A stretch of DNA of 64,000 nt from Paenibacillus_E sp042676385 (lineage in GTDB: Bacteria; Bacillota; Bacilli; Paenibacillales; NBRC-103111), in contig NZ_JBHTHA010000048.1 of NCBI RefSeq assembly GCF_042676385.1, positions 66,900 through 130,899 of the forward strand. The letters are read 5' to 3'. Below are positions 16,498-24,253 of this stretch, one piece after another. The notes under the pieces were generated by a model. The model did no database searches and had not been told where the DNA came from. It was given only the letters and a program-made list of their open reading frames with translations. Made by a program: the position numbers and the translations under genes. The number at the start of each line of letters is the position of its first letter. The stretch's first letter is position 1.

Positions 16498-17196
16498 CTA
16501 GTTGTACAAATGATTGCCTGCCAGCTCTCTCAATTTGTGTTCGTTCAATACAATGAGCCGCCCTTTTTTCCGTACGAGCACACCATCTTGAATCAAACGA
16601 TGAATAACACGATTCAAGTGACGATAGCTGGTCCCAAGCATCTCTGCTGTTTCCGTCAGTGTAGATGTGCGTATTTCCTCCGCTTGCTCCAAGCCATCCT
16701 TCTGTGAAAGCAGAGAAAGCAAATAGCTTGCGAACCGATTTTCCACCGGATAAAGCAAATTCATCGCTGAAGCATTGCCGAGCGTATACAGTTTATGGCT
16801 CAGATTCTGGATCATAAACCATAGAAATGCAGGGTTATTCGCTTCTTTCTCAAGAATCAGCTCCCGGGTTATGATAAGCAGCGAGCAAGCGCCGACGGCT
16901 TCCACATTATTTTTGACGGGGTATTGCGCCATCCACTCCACATCCCCGATCAGGGCCGGCGGTCTGGAAAACCGCAGCAGCATCGTCTTGCCGTTCGGCA
17001 GCAGCGTATAGACCTTCAGTTTGCCCGACACAAGCACGTACAAGCCATCCAGCGTATCGCCCATGGAGCAAACCATCTCTCGATCGGCATAGGTTCTGAG
17101 CTCCATTTCTCCTACAGCTTCGGGCCCAAACACGTCGACCAAACCATTTTTTTGCATAAGCGCCTGAATAACTTGGATATCGCTTATTTTCTGCAA
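16498..17196 (-). CDS. Crp/Fnr-family transcriptional regulator
   Basis: A 232-residue regulator. The cyclic-nucleotide-binding-like beta roll (about 30-120) contains GDTLDGLYVLVSGKLKVYTL and RFSRPPALIGDVEWM. The C-terminal winged helix contains LTETAEMLGTSYRHLNRVIH and the ending GVLVRKKGRLIVLN. The layout resembles YeiL-like members. I choose the TTG at 17196 because GGAGG lies 7 nt upstream; the longer frame (to 17310) crosses the probable promoter and operator. It heads the DMT-MFS-GNAT operon and probably controls it. Confidence 0.85.
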   Translation of the reverse strand: MQKISDIQVIQALMQKNGLVDVFGPEAVGEMELRTYADREMVCSMGDTLDGLYVLVSGKLKVYTLLPNGKTMLLRFSRPPALIGDVEWMAQYPVKNNVEAVGACSLLIITRELILEKEANNPAFLWFMIQNLSHKLYTLGNASAMNLLYPVENRFASYLLSLLSQKDGLEQAEEIRTSTLTETAEMLGTSYRHLNRVIHRLIQDGVLVRKKGRLIVLNEHKLRELAGNHLYN

Positions 17197-17274
17197 TCTA
17201 CATCCTCCGCTCCAATAGCACCACATTGGCGCTATCCTGCAATTCAGTGTATGGAATAAAAGCAAATTGCAAAT

Positions 17275-17288
17275 AGGACATATGTCCT
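17275..17288. promoter_or_regulatory. 14-bp perfect palindrome, candidate Crp/Fnr-type operator
   Basis: AGGACATATGTCCT lies about 80 bp ahead of the Crp-type start codon and between it and the divergent arsR promoter. Position and symmetry suit an autoregulatory site. The motif is not the classical Crp or Fnr half-site. Confidence 0.45.
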
Positions 17289-17356
17289 TTTCTAATTTAA
17301 CCGTCTTCATCTACGAATGCAAAGGTACGCATTGCTGATCCACGCACATATATTCC

Positions 17357-17386
17357 TTGACAAGAATATTCCATGCGAAGTATATT
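17357..17386 (+). promoter_or_regulatory. Sigma-A-type promoter of the arsR-SRPBCC pair
   Basis: TTGACA (17357-17362) and TATATT (17381-17386) are separated by 18 bp. The expected transcript start falls at about 17393, the same base as the gene's ATG, and no Shine-Dalgarno sequence is visible, so the mRNA may be leaderless. Confidence 0.7.
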
Positions 17387-17392
17387 ATGTAC

Positions 17393-17743
17393 ATGAATAG
17401 CATTTTTAGTGCTCTTGCCGAATCCAACCGTTTGAACATCATTGAACTGTTGCGCGACGGCCCCCTTACTGTGGGGGAAATCGCCGATCGGCTTGGGCTT
17501 GCACAACCGCAAGTTTCCAAACATCTCCGCGTACTTAGCGAAGCCGGACTTGTCGATATGCACCCAATCGCAAATCGGCGGATCTATAAGCTGAGACCCC
17601 AGTCCCTGCAAGAGTTTAACACTTGGTTGGACTCTTTTCGCCGCATCTGGGAGGAGAGATTCGATCGATTGGATGATTATCTTCAGCAACTGCAGCGTCA
17701 GGAAAAGAAACAAGGCGACAAAAGCGGTACAAACAAAGAGTAA
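17393..17743 (+). CDS. ArsR-family (SdpR-like) transcriptional repressor
   Basis: A 116-residue winged-helix protein. It opens FSALAESNRLNIIELLRDGP, with the recognition helix in LGLAQPQVSKHLRVLSEAGL and wing NRRIYKLRPQSL. It lacks the metal-binding Cys of true arsenic sensors. It precedes an SRPBCC gene by 33 bp, the common arrangement in which the repressor controls its own two-gene operon. The start is placed at the ATG at 17393 (an in-frame ATG at 17387 is possible). Upstream codons overlap the promoter -35 box, so they are not translated. A close paralogue lies at 35280-35606. Confidence 0.85.
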   Translation: MNSIFSALAESNRLNIIELLRDGPLTVGEIADRLGLAQPQVSKHLRVLSEAGLVDMHPIANRRIYKLRPQSLQEFNTWLDSFRRIWEERFDRLDDYLQQLQRQEKKQGDKSGTNKE

Positions 17744-17776
17744 CGGCAAAATTAAAATAATGGAGGCAGGGATAAC

Positions 17777-18307
17777 ATGGCTGAAAACAATGCAGCAAAC
17801 AACATCACGACGAAAATGGAAGGGAACGAACTGGTTATCACCCGCAGCTTTGATGCGCCGCGAGAACTTGTATTCAAGGCGTGGACCGAAGCTGAGCGCT
17901 TAGCGCAATGGTGGGGACCGAAAGGCTTAACGCTCAGTGTCTCCAAGTTGGATCTCCGCCCTGGCGGCATTTTTCACTACAGCATGACATCGCCGGACGG
18001 AAACGTCATGTGGGGCAAGTTTGTCTACGGTGAAATCACCCCGCCCGAGAAAATCGTCTACACGAATTCCTTTTCCGATGAAGAGGGCAATACGATCAGG
18101 CCTCCTTTTAGCGCTGTCTTTCCGCTGGAAATCATGAACACCTTGACCTTAACCGAGCACGAAGGCAAGACGACGCTAACGCTCAGAGGCGGCCCTATTA
18201 ACGCGACAGAGGAAGAACTCCAATTCTTTGCGGCTATGCACGAAAGTATGAAACAAGGCTTTGGCGGAACCTTCGAACAACTTGCCGATTACCTTGCGAA
18301 AGCCTGA
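17777..18307 (+). CDS. SRPBCC/AHSA1-like domain protein
   Basis: A 176-residue protein of the START/Bet v1-like fold. Typical pieces are ITRSFDAPRELVFKAWTEAE, LAQWWGPKG, DLRPGGIFHYSM and EGKTTLTLRGGP, with the C-terminal helix containing GFGGTFEQLADYL. The family includes Aha1-like and small-molecule-binding proteins; the ligand is not predictable. It is co-transcribed with the ArsR repressor upstream, so its expression is probably induced by the repressor's effector. A terminator-like hairpin follows. Confidence 0.85.
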   Translation: MAENNAANNITTKMEGNELVITRSFDAPRELVFKAWTEAERLAQWWGPKGLTLSVSKLDLRPGGIFHYSMTSPDGNVMWGKFVYGEITPPEKIVYTNSFSDEEGNTIRPPFSAVFPLEIMNTLTLTEHEGKTTLTLRGGPINATEEELQFFAAMHESMKQGFGGTFEQLADYLAKA

Positions 18308-18328
18308 ACGATTGGCTAAAAGAATAGC

Positions 18329-18360
18329 AAAACCTCCTTCTCAAGTAAGAGGAGGTTTTT
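18329..18360 (+). terminator. Terminator hairpin whose 3' arm contains the next gene's Shine-Dalgarno
   Basis: AAAACCTCCT (18329-18338) pairs perfectly with AGGAGGTTTT (18350-18359) and a T-run follows. The AGGAGG at 18350-18355 is 8 nt before the ATG at 18364, so the ribosome binding site is inside the stem. Confidence 0.75.
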
Positions 18361-18363
18361 GTT

Positions 18364-19140
18364 ATGGATACTATATCCTTGAGGGAGTACAATGACTTGC
18401 AGATCCTGTTGAAGACATTCGGCAACAGCCATGAAATTTCCGTATACGAGACTACGGAGTTATACGGCGAGAAGGGGCATTTCCGTGTTTTGCAATTTTC
18501 AAACGAGGCTATCCAAGGGGCAATGGACTTGAATGATCCGGAACGGATCGTATTTGAATATCCGAGGGCCATTATCCACTTAATGGCGTTCAACAACCCG
18601 TCATTTGAAGACGTATTTGTCATCGGGCATGGCATAGGGACAATCGCCGGCCATTTTTCAGATAAGCGATTTAAAATCGCCGAGCTTGACGGCAACGTAG
18701 TCGAAATAAGCAAAACCTACTTCGGCTACCGTAAGAATAATGTAATCGTTGGCGACGGACGCCTTTTGCTCAGCAGTGAAGAACCGCATACCTATGACTA
18801 TCTTATTTTAGACGCCTTCACCGATAAAGGAACCCCGTGTCATTTAATATCCAAGCAATTTTTCCAAATCGCCAAAAGTAAACTTGAATCCCAGGGATCG
18901 ATCATCATGAATCTGATGGGAAAAGGTGAGAATGACAAGTTAATTAACGCTATTCATAGAACTCTTAGCGAAGAATTTGCTTATACCAAATCCTTTTCCT
19001 TACGATCCGAACGCGCCACCGACATACAGAATGTCATTATTATGGGCAGAAACAAGCCAATCGGGTTCCAACTGCGCCATATGGCCGGTTTCACCGAATT
19101 TGAACCCGGGCAAGGACATATCATTATGGACGAGCGATGA
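18364..19140 (+). CDS. Spermidine-synthase-like SAM-binding-fold protein
   Basis: A 258-residue protein related to spermidine synthases and the spermidine-synthase-like domains of fused proteins. The nucleotide-binding glycine motif is DVFVIGHGIGTIAGHFSDK, then the acidic strand KIAELDGNVVEISKTYF, then the IVGDGRLLL and DYLILDAFTD strands. The N-terminal domain is short and several polyamine-site residues of true synthases are not obvious, so an aminopropyl or methyl transferase with unknown substrate is the safest reading. Its ribosome binding site (AGGAGG) sits in the terminator stem at 18350-18355. No upstream promoter is obvious. Confidence 0.72.
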   Translation: MDTISLREYNDLQILLKTFGNSHEISVYETTELYGEKGHFRVLQFSNEAIQGAMDLNDPERIVFEYPRAIIHLMAFNNPSFEDVFVIGHGIGTIAGHFSDKRFKIAELDGNVVEISKTYFGYRKNNVIVGDGRLLLSSEEPHTYDYLILDAFTDKGTPCHLISKQFFQIAKSKLESQGSIIMNLMGKGENDKLINAIHRTLSEEFAYTKSFSLRSERATDIQNVIIMGRNKPIGFQLRHMAGFTEFEPGQGHIIMDER

Positions 19141-19168
19141 ACGAAATCACTGGAGGTTTAGTGCCTGT

Positions 19169-19735
19169 CTATACATTTACCTCCATTGCACTTGCAAGTT
19201 CAACGAGCTTATTTGTCGTTTTCCAATTGCGCACAGTTGATGGAACATCCAGCTTATGAAGGTTGTTCGCAAGTTTAGAATCGCGGACACTACGATGGAA
19301 TAAAAGAAAGACCTCCTTGCCCACAATCCGATAATGTTCGTCTTTACTTCTGTAAGCTTCCAACCGTTCAACCTTTTCCTGCGAAGGCTCCTCAAGCATG
19401 AAGGAGACATAAAGGCTCTCGCCTTCATTCGATGCCTCCGCTTCGGAAATGGTTTCCTCCGAGAACGGGCAATTCGCGGTTACCCTTTTCAACTCGTCAG
19501 AGGTTCTTAATATAACAGGTACTGGGAAGCCATACTCCACCTCGATCTCCTGTTCGAGACGCTTGCGAAGCGGCTCTTCCTCCTCATCCGATACGAACAG
19601 GACATTACCGCTTTGAATATACGTTTGAACCCGGCTTAGGCCCATTGTTTCAAATATGCGCTTCAAATCAGCCATCTTGATCTTATGCTTGCCACCAACG
19701 TTAATCCCTCGCAACAGCGCGATATAGATCGTCAT
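19169..19735 (-). CDS. DUF1697 family protein
   Basis: A 188-residue protein with the diagnostic N-terminus YIALLRGINVGGKHKIKMAD followed by YIQSGNVLFVS. These are the signature regions of DUF1697, a widespread family of unknown function with a ferredoxin-like fold. The C-terminal half contains YVSFMLEEPSQEKV and ends VRNWKTTNKLVELA, as in full-length members. It is a single gene, convergent with the spermidine-synthase-like gene. Confidence 0.88.
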   Translation of the reverse strand: MTIYIALLRGINVGGKHKIKMADLKRIFETMGLSRVQTYIQSGNVLFVSDEEEEPLRKRLEQEIEVEYGFPVPVILRTSDELKRVTANCPFSEETISEAEASNEGESLYVSFMLEEPSQEKVERLEAYRSKDEHYRIVGKEVFLLFHRSVRDSKLANNLHKLDVPSTVRNWKTTNKLVELASAMEVNV

Positions 19736-19854
19736 CTATCCCACAACCTTTTTTTTGAAATTGTAACTTCCACAACCAATATCCATACTTTACCATGGAA
19801 ACAACGCTTCTGCACGTGGCCCGCCTATTCGCAAACGTTCTGTTCCGGTCAACT

Positions 19855-19891
19855 AAAAAACAGCACCCTCGACATCAAGCCGGGAATGCTG
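19855..19891 (-). terminator. Terminator of the arabinan operon
   Basis: On the minus strand CAGCA-tt-CCC pairs with GGG-TGCTG around a 13-nt loop, followed by a run of six T. It lies 16 bp beyond the GH43 stop codon at 19907. Confidence 0.7.
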
Positions 19892-19906
19892 CTTCGTTTT
19901 ATGCAG

Positions 19907-20890
19907 TTACACCGGTTCTCCATCAGCAACAGGGATGCCAAAATTCGGCGTTCCGTCTTCGTGCCAGCCCAGACGCTGCGCACGCATGTGACGGTTCGGA
20001 TCATACAGCGGATCGCCTACGATTTCCTTGTAATTCCGGGCATGGTAGATCAAGATATCCTCACTACCGTCCCGCGAAACAGTAAAACTGTTATGCCCGG
20101 GGCCATACTGTCCGTTTGTTTCATTCGTTGTGAACACGGGCGACTGGCTTTTGCTCCATGAGTTCGGGTCCAGCAAATCGCTGTCCGCCGATGCGGTCAG
20201 CAGCCCCATCGCATAGTTGTAGTCGGTCGCACTGGCCGAGTAGCTGATGAAGATTTTGCCGTTCTTTTTGAGCACGGCTGCACCTTCATTCACGTGAAAA
20301 CCTATGATTTCCCAGTCATATTCAGGCTTTGCGATCATGACCTGCTGTCCGCGAATCGTCCAAGGATTCTCAAGCGGAGCGATGTACAGGTTGGAGTTGC
20401 CGTAAATGGCCGGGTCCTTTTGCGCCCATACGAGATAGTGGACGCCACGATGCTCGAATTGGGTCGCATCTAGGGAGAACGATTCCCAATTCGTGCGAAG
20501 CTGGCCCTTTTCCAACCATTCACCCTCTAGCGGATTCTCCGAGGCATTTTCAAGCACGAACATACGGTGATCAAACAGGCCGTTATTCGTTTCTGTCGTC
20601 CGTGCCGCTGCAAAATAGATATACCATTTGCCAGCGATATAATGAATCTCCGGCGCCCAGATGTTGGCGCTCATGAGTCCCGTCGCGTATTTGCGCCATA
20701 CTGTAACTGAGTCGGCAGCGGCAAGTTCTTGGATGCCCCGTGCTCTGCGCACCTCGATCCGGTCATAGTCGGGTACGGACGCAGTGAAATAGTAGTACCC
20801 GTCAGTGTGCTTATATACCCACGGATCGGCCCGCTGCTCAATGACCGGATTGACGAAAGTTTCGCGCACCAATTTCTCTGATGAATGCAT
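19907..20890 (-). CDS. GH43 glycoside hydrolase, probable exo-acting alpha-L-arabinofuranosidase
   Basis: A 327-residue five-bladed beta-propeller enzyme without signal peptide, so probably intracellular. The GH43 catalytic residues are readable: general base Asp in EQRADPWVYKHTDG, pKa modulator Asp in FSLDATQF and general acid Glu in HVNEGAAVLKK. The metal-site His falls in GPGHNSF. The length and the single domain suggest a debranching or exo-acting enzyme that releases arabinose from short oligosaccharides. It is the last gene of an operon with an importer and an extracellular arabinanase, so its substrate should be imported arabino-oligosaccharides. Confidence 0.85.
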   Translation of the reverse strand: MHSSEKLVRETFVNPVIEQRADPWVYKHTDGYYYFTASVPDYDRIEVRRARGIQELAAADSVTVWRKYATGLMSANIWAPEIHYIAGKWYIYFAAARTTETNNGLFDHRMFVLENASENPLEGEWLEKGQLRTNWESFSLDATQFEHRGVHYLVWAQKDPAIYGNSNLYIAPLENPWTIRGQQVMIAKPEYDWEIIGFHVNEGAAVLKKNGKIFISYSASATDYNYAMGLLTASADSDLLDPNSWSKSQSPVFTTNETNGQYGPGHNSFTVSRDGSEDILIYHARNYKEIVGDPLYDPNRHMRAQRLGWHEDGTPNFGIPVADGEPV

Positions 20891-20911
20891 GTAGGTTCCC
20901 TCTCTTTATAT

Positions 20912-22366
20912 CTATTTCTTGTCACTTATCTGTTTGCCCCATACGGCTGTTCCACTCCGATCCAGCCCGGTAAATACAAGCGCAGGACGTTGTAATTCCC
21001 AGTCCCAGGAGGGGAGGAGCAATAGCTCTTCGGTCCGTCCTGCCGCTTCACCTTCATGCCACGTGAGCGTCATCGTATGGTCGCCGTCAAACGACCAAGT
21101 TCCGCTCCCAGGCTCACCCTCCGCCTTGCCGTTCGAGAACAGCGTCAGCGGCTTCGCCTTCACGCGACCATTCGTGGCCTTCTCGTGATAGATACGCTCC
21201 CACGTGCCGGCGATGGACGCCTTGGGGATCGGCTGCACCTTCTCGCCGGCATAGCGTTCCGGCGAAACGACCGGCCAGCCGTCCTTCGTCCAAAGCATCT
21301 GCCGGACGTGCAGGTAGGGCCACGACGTGCGCGTCTCGCCCCGCGCGTGATGAACCATGTACGTGCTGCCGCCATCCTGCAGCACGGAATTATGCCCCGG
21401 CGCGATCCAGCCCTCGCCCTGCGAGAAGCTGTATCCGCCGATCAGCTTATTGCCGATCTCGCCGGCCGGCGCCGAGGTCGGATCATTAAGATCCCGCCCA
21501 TTCATATCGAGGTATGGGCCGGTTATCGCATCCGAACGTCCGACCCGGACGTTGTAATCTTTGAAAAGCGAATCGTACGAGGCGAAGAGGTAGTACTTTT
21601 TCGTCTCTTTGTTGTAAATGATATACGGCCCTTCGATCGCGCCCTCGGCCGTCTTGTGATCCCGGCTTGCGATCTTGCGCCCGAAGCCCTGCTCCTTCAG
21701 CTTCCCTGTCGCAGCGTCAATCGGCGCGATATAGATCCCGCCGAAGAAAGACCCATACGCCATCCAGGGCTGACCGTCCGCATCGCGGACGATATTCGGA
21801 TCGATGGCGTTCGGCTCGTCTCCGCGCTGCGTCTGCACGACAGCGCCCTGATCGGCCCATGGCCCCTCGATCGAAGCGCTCGTGGCCACGCCGATGACTG
21901 ATTGGTTCGTCCCGAACTGCGAGGCCGCATAGTACAGGTAGTACGTGTCTCCGAACTTCGCCACGTCAGGCGCCCACAAGTTCGTCGCTTTCGTCCATGC
22001 GAGCGCCGACTTCGGGATGCCTTCCTTGAACGCATAGCCGACCCAGTCCCAGGCGATCAAGTCCTTCGACTTCCGCACCATGATGCCGGGACGCAGCGTT
22101 CCGGACGCTTTCACATCCGTGGAGAACACGTAATAGATGTCCCTGTCTTTGACAATGGAAGGATCGTGAGCGTTGTTCACGTGCCACTCCTGCTCATTGT
22201 CCGCATTCTTCACATCATACATCGGGTAGTCGATGGGCGCTGAGGGGTACACCGGCTTCGGTACCGCTCGGCTGGTGCATCCCGCCAGCAGCGATCCTAT
22301 CAACAAGACGATGCCTAATGTTTTGCCAAGCCTATTCACTTGCCGCCCCGTGTTCCTTAACCCCAT
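20912..22366 (-). CDS. Lipoprotein endo-1,5-alpha-L-arabinanase (GH43)
   Basis: A 484-residue enzyme with a lipoprotein signal (LLIGSLLAGC lipobox, Cys at about 29), so attached to the outer face of the membrane. The catalytic triad is visible: Asp in NNAHDPSIVKD, Asp in NAIDPNIVRD and Glu in GAIEGPYIIY, with metal His in APGHNSVLQ. The C-terminal domain (about 375-484, GTWERIYHEK... GSGTWSFDGDHTMTLTW) matches the extra beta-barrel of two-domain arabinanases such as B. subtilis Abn2. It should cut arabinan backbone into oligosaccharides for the ABC importer encoded just upstream. Its ATG overlaps the permease stop (TAATG), implying coupled translation. Confidence 0.88.
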   Translation of the reverse strand: MGLRNTGRQVNRLGKTLGIVLLIGSLLAGCTSRAVPKPVYPSAPIDYPMYDVKNADNEQEWHVNNAHDPSIVKDRDIYYVFSTDVKASGTLRPGIMVRKSKDLIAWDWVGYAFKEGIPKSALAWTKATNLWAPDVAKFGDTYYLYYAASQFGTNQSVIGVATSASIEGPWADQGAVVQTQRGDEPNAIDPNIVRDADGQPWMAYGSFFGGIYIAPIDAATGKLKEQGFGRKIASRDHKTAEGAIEGPYIIYNKETKKYYLFASYDSLFKDYNVRVGRSDAITGPYLDMNGRDLNDPTSAPAGEIGNKLIGGYSFSQGEGWIAPGHNSVLQDGGSTYMVHHARGETRTSWPYLHVRQMLWTKDGWPVVSPERYAGEKVQPIPKASIAGTWERIYHEKATNGRVKAKPLTLFSNGKAEGEPGSGTWSFDGDHTMTLTWHEGEAAGRTEELLLLPSWDWELQRPALVFTGLDRSGTAVWGKQISDKK

Positions 22367-23211
22367 TAACCTTTTACCCCACCGACGGTTAACCCTGAGA
22401 CGAAGTAACGCTGGAAGAACACGAACAGGATCAAGATCGGCAGAATGGCCAGCACCGAGCCCGCCACCAGAATGTCGTAATTGTTGCCATACGGCGTGAG
22501 CAGGCTGGACAGCCCAATTGGCAGCGTAAAACTTTCATTTGTTCGCAGTACGATTAACGGCCATAAGAAGTTGTTCCAGCTTCCCATTGCTTGCAAAATC
22601 GTCATCGCACCAAAGGCCGGGGCCATCAGCGGCACCATAATACGGAAGAAGATCCCGTACTCCGAGCATCCGTCGATACGGCCCGCATCGAGAAAATCTT
22701 TCGGCAGATCCGCCGCATATTGGCGGAAGAAAAAAATCGGCAGCGGCGCAACGGCAAAGGGCAGAATGACCCCTGCGATGGTGTTGATCAACTTCAAGCC
22801 GATTGTAAGTTTGTAAAGAGGAAGCATAATAATCTCCACCGGAATCATCATGACGAGCAGCACCATGGTGAAGATCAGGTTCTTGCCTTTGAAATTATAT
22901 TTGGCGAGACCATACCCGACCATAGAGGAGAAAAGCAAGCTGACTACCGTGAAAATCACCGTGATCACGAGGCTGTTTTTGTACCAATTAAAATAGTTTT
23001 TGGCTTCGCCCGACAAGATGAACGTGTAGTTTTTCAAGCTCATCAAATCCCACTGCAGCTTTACATTCAGACCGTAGCGCAGCAGTTCCTTGGATGGCTT
23101 TAGCGATGCTAGAAATAGAGCGTACAAGGGGAAAATCGAGGCAATCGCAAGTACGATAAACAGAAGGAGCATCAGGACGGCCGGCAGCGACCAGGATCCG
23201 CGTTCTTTCAT
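22366..23211 (-). CDS. Carbohydrate ABC transporter permease (AraQ/MalG-like)
   Basis: A 281-residue inner-membrane permease with six hydrophobic helices. The cytoplasmic EAA loop that contacts the ATPase reads DFLDAGRIDGCSEYGIFFRI. It ends FQRYFVSGLTVGGVKG, the usual ending of MalG-type subunits. It pairs with the permease at 23216. No ATP-binding subunit is encoded here, so a shared ATPase (MsmX type) is probably used, as is common in Bacillota sugar importers. Likely cargo: arabino-oligosaccharides, inferred from the two GH43 genes in the operon. Confidence 0.9.
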   Translation of the reverse strand: MKERGSWSLPAVLMLLLFIVLAIASIFPLYALFLASLKPSKELLRYGLNVKLQWDLMSLKNYTFILSGEAKNYFNWYKNSLVITVIFTVVSLLFSSMVGYGLAKYNFKGKNLIFTMVLLVMMIPVEIIMLPLYKLTIGLKLINTIAGVILPFAVAPLPIFFFRQYAADLPKDFLDAGRIDGCSEYGIFFRIMVPLMAPAFGAMTILQAMGSWNNFLWPLIVLRTNESFTLPIGLSSLLTPYGNNYDILVAGSVLAILPILILFVFFQRYFVSGLTVGGVKG

Positions 23212-23215
23212 CGAT

Positions 23216-24151
23216 TTACTCCTCCTTTTTGAATAATCCGAAAGATTTTAATTGCACCATATTGACGAGCAGCGTGATCACGAGCAGCGTCAGACCGATC
23301 GCCGAGCCGAAGCCGAGATTGTTCGATTCCAGGCCCTGCTTATAAATGTAGCCGATCATCGTCAGACCGATCTGATTCGGCGAGTTATTGCCGCTAAAGA
23401 TCGTGTAGCTCTCGACGAACATCGAATAGCCGCCATAGATGCTAATCGTCAATACGTAAATCGTCACCGGCTTCAAGAGCGGAAGCGTAATATTACGGAA
23501 CTTCTGCCAGATGCCGGCGCCGTCGATCTCGGCGGATTCATAAAGTTCATTCGGGATGCTTTGCAAAGCCGATAAGAAATACAAGATGTTAATGCCCGTC
23601 CAGCGCCAGGCAGCGAGCAGCACCATAGCGAACATCGCCGTGCCCGAGCTTCTCAGCCATTTCTGGCTCTCCAGCCCAATCATATGCATGAACGAGTTCA
23701 ATAAGGAACCGTCCAGCTCCCCGAAAATCAATCTAAAGATCGTGCCTGCCACAACCACGGACGTTAAGGCCGGAATAAAAAGAGAGGCCCGAAAAAAATT
23801 GCGCGCCTTCATGATTTTCGAATTCAAAAAAACGGCCAGCACCAATGGAATAGGAATCAGGATAAGAAGCGTCCAGAATGTATACTTCGTGTTATTCAGC
23901 AAAGCCTTGTAAAAATCCGGGTTGAACAGCTTTCTATAGTTATCCATACCGATAAAGCGCGTATGATCCGGCAGCACTTCTTGGAAGCTCATGATCACCG
24001 TGCTGACAACGGGATAAGCGAAAAAAATCAAGAATGAAAGGACAAACGGCAATACAAATACGTAGGGCGCAACCTTTTGCGAATAAAGCAGCCCGCCGCC
24101 GGCAGCCCGTTTCTTTGTAACTGTTGTTGCAGCCACTTGTTGAGTTTCCAT
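23216..24151 (-). CDS. Carbohydrate ABC transporter permease (AraP/MalF-like)
   Basis: A 311-residue permease with six membrane helices and an N-terminal cytoplasmic tail. The EAA loop reads NELYESAEIDGAGIWQKFRN. I set the start at the ATG at 24151 because GGAGAGGAGG lies just upstream; the frame runs 12 codons further without a ribosome binding site. It is four bases from the second permease and about 100 bp downstream of the binding-protein gene. The substrate is presumed to be arabino-oligosaccharides. Confidence 0.9.
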   Translation of the reverse strand: METQQVAATTVTKKRAAGGGLLYSQKVAPYVFVLPFVLSFLIFFAYPVVSTVIMSFQEVLPDHTRFIGMDNYRKLFNPDFYKALLNNTKYTFWTLLILIPIPLVLAVFLNSKIMKARNFFRASLFIPALTSVVVAGTIFRLIFGELDGSLLNSFMHMIGLESQKWLRSSGTAMFAMVLLAAWRWTGINILYFLSALQSIPNELYESAEIDGAGIWQKFRNITLPLLKPVTIYVLTISIYGGYSMFVESYTIFSGNNSPNQIGLTMIGYIYKQGLESNNLGFGSAIGLTLLVITLLVNMVQLKSFGLFKKEE

Positions 24152-24183
24152 CCTAGCCCTCCTCTCCAATACGAAAGCATGAA

Positions 24184-24226
24184 TCACTAGCCTTGCAAAT
24201 AGTCTCGCTATTCACAAAGCTAGTGA
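24184..24226. promoter_or_regulatory. Intra-operon hairpin between binding protein and permease genes
   Basis: TCACTAGC (24184-24191) pairs with GCTAGTGA (24219-24226), with an inner AATAG/CTATT stem. There is no T-run. Such hairpins commonly stabilise the upstream mRNA part and give more binding protein than permease; that role is inferred. Confidence 0.55.
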
Positions 24227-24253
24227 CGGTGCTCTATCTGTCAGTCGTTCGTG

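Noticed and set aside
13150..17310. Resistance island or mobile element around the ANT(6)-like and transporter genes
   Set aside because: No transposase, integrase or terminal repeats are visible, and composition is like the neighbours; the genes may be ordinary chromosomal accessory genes.
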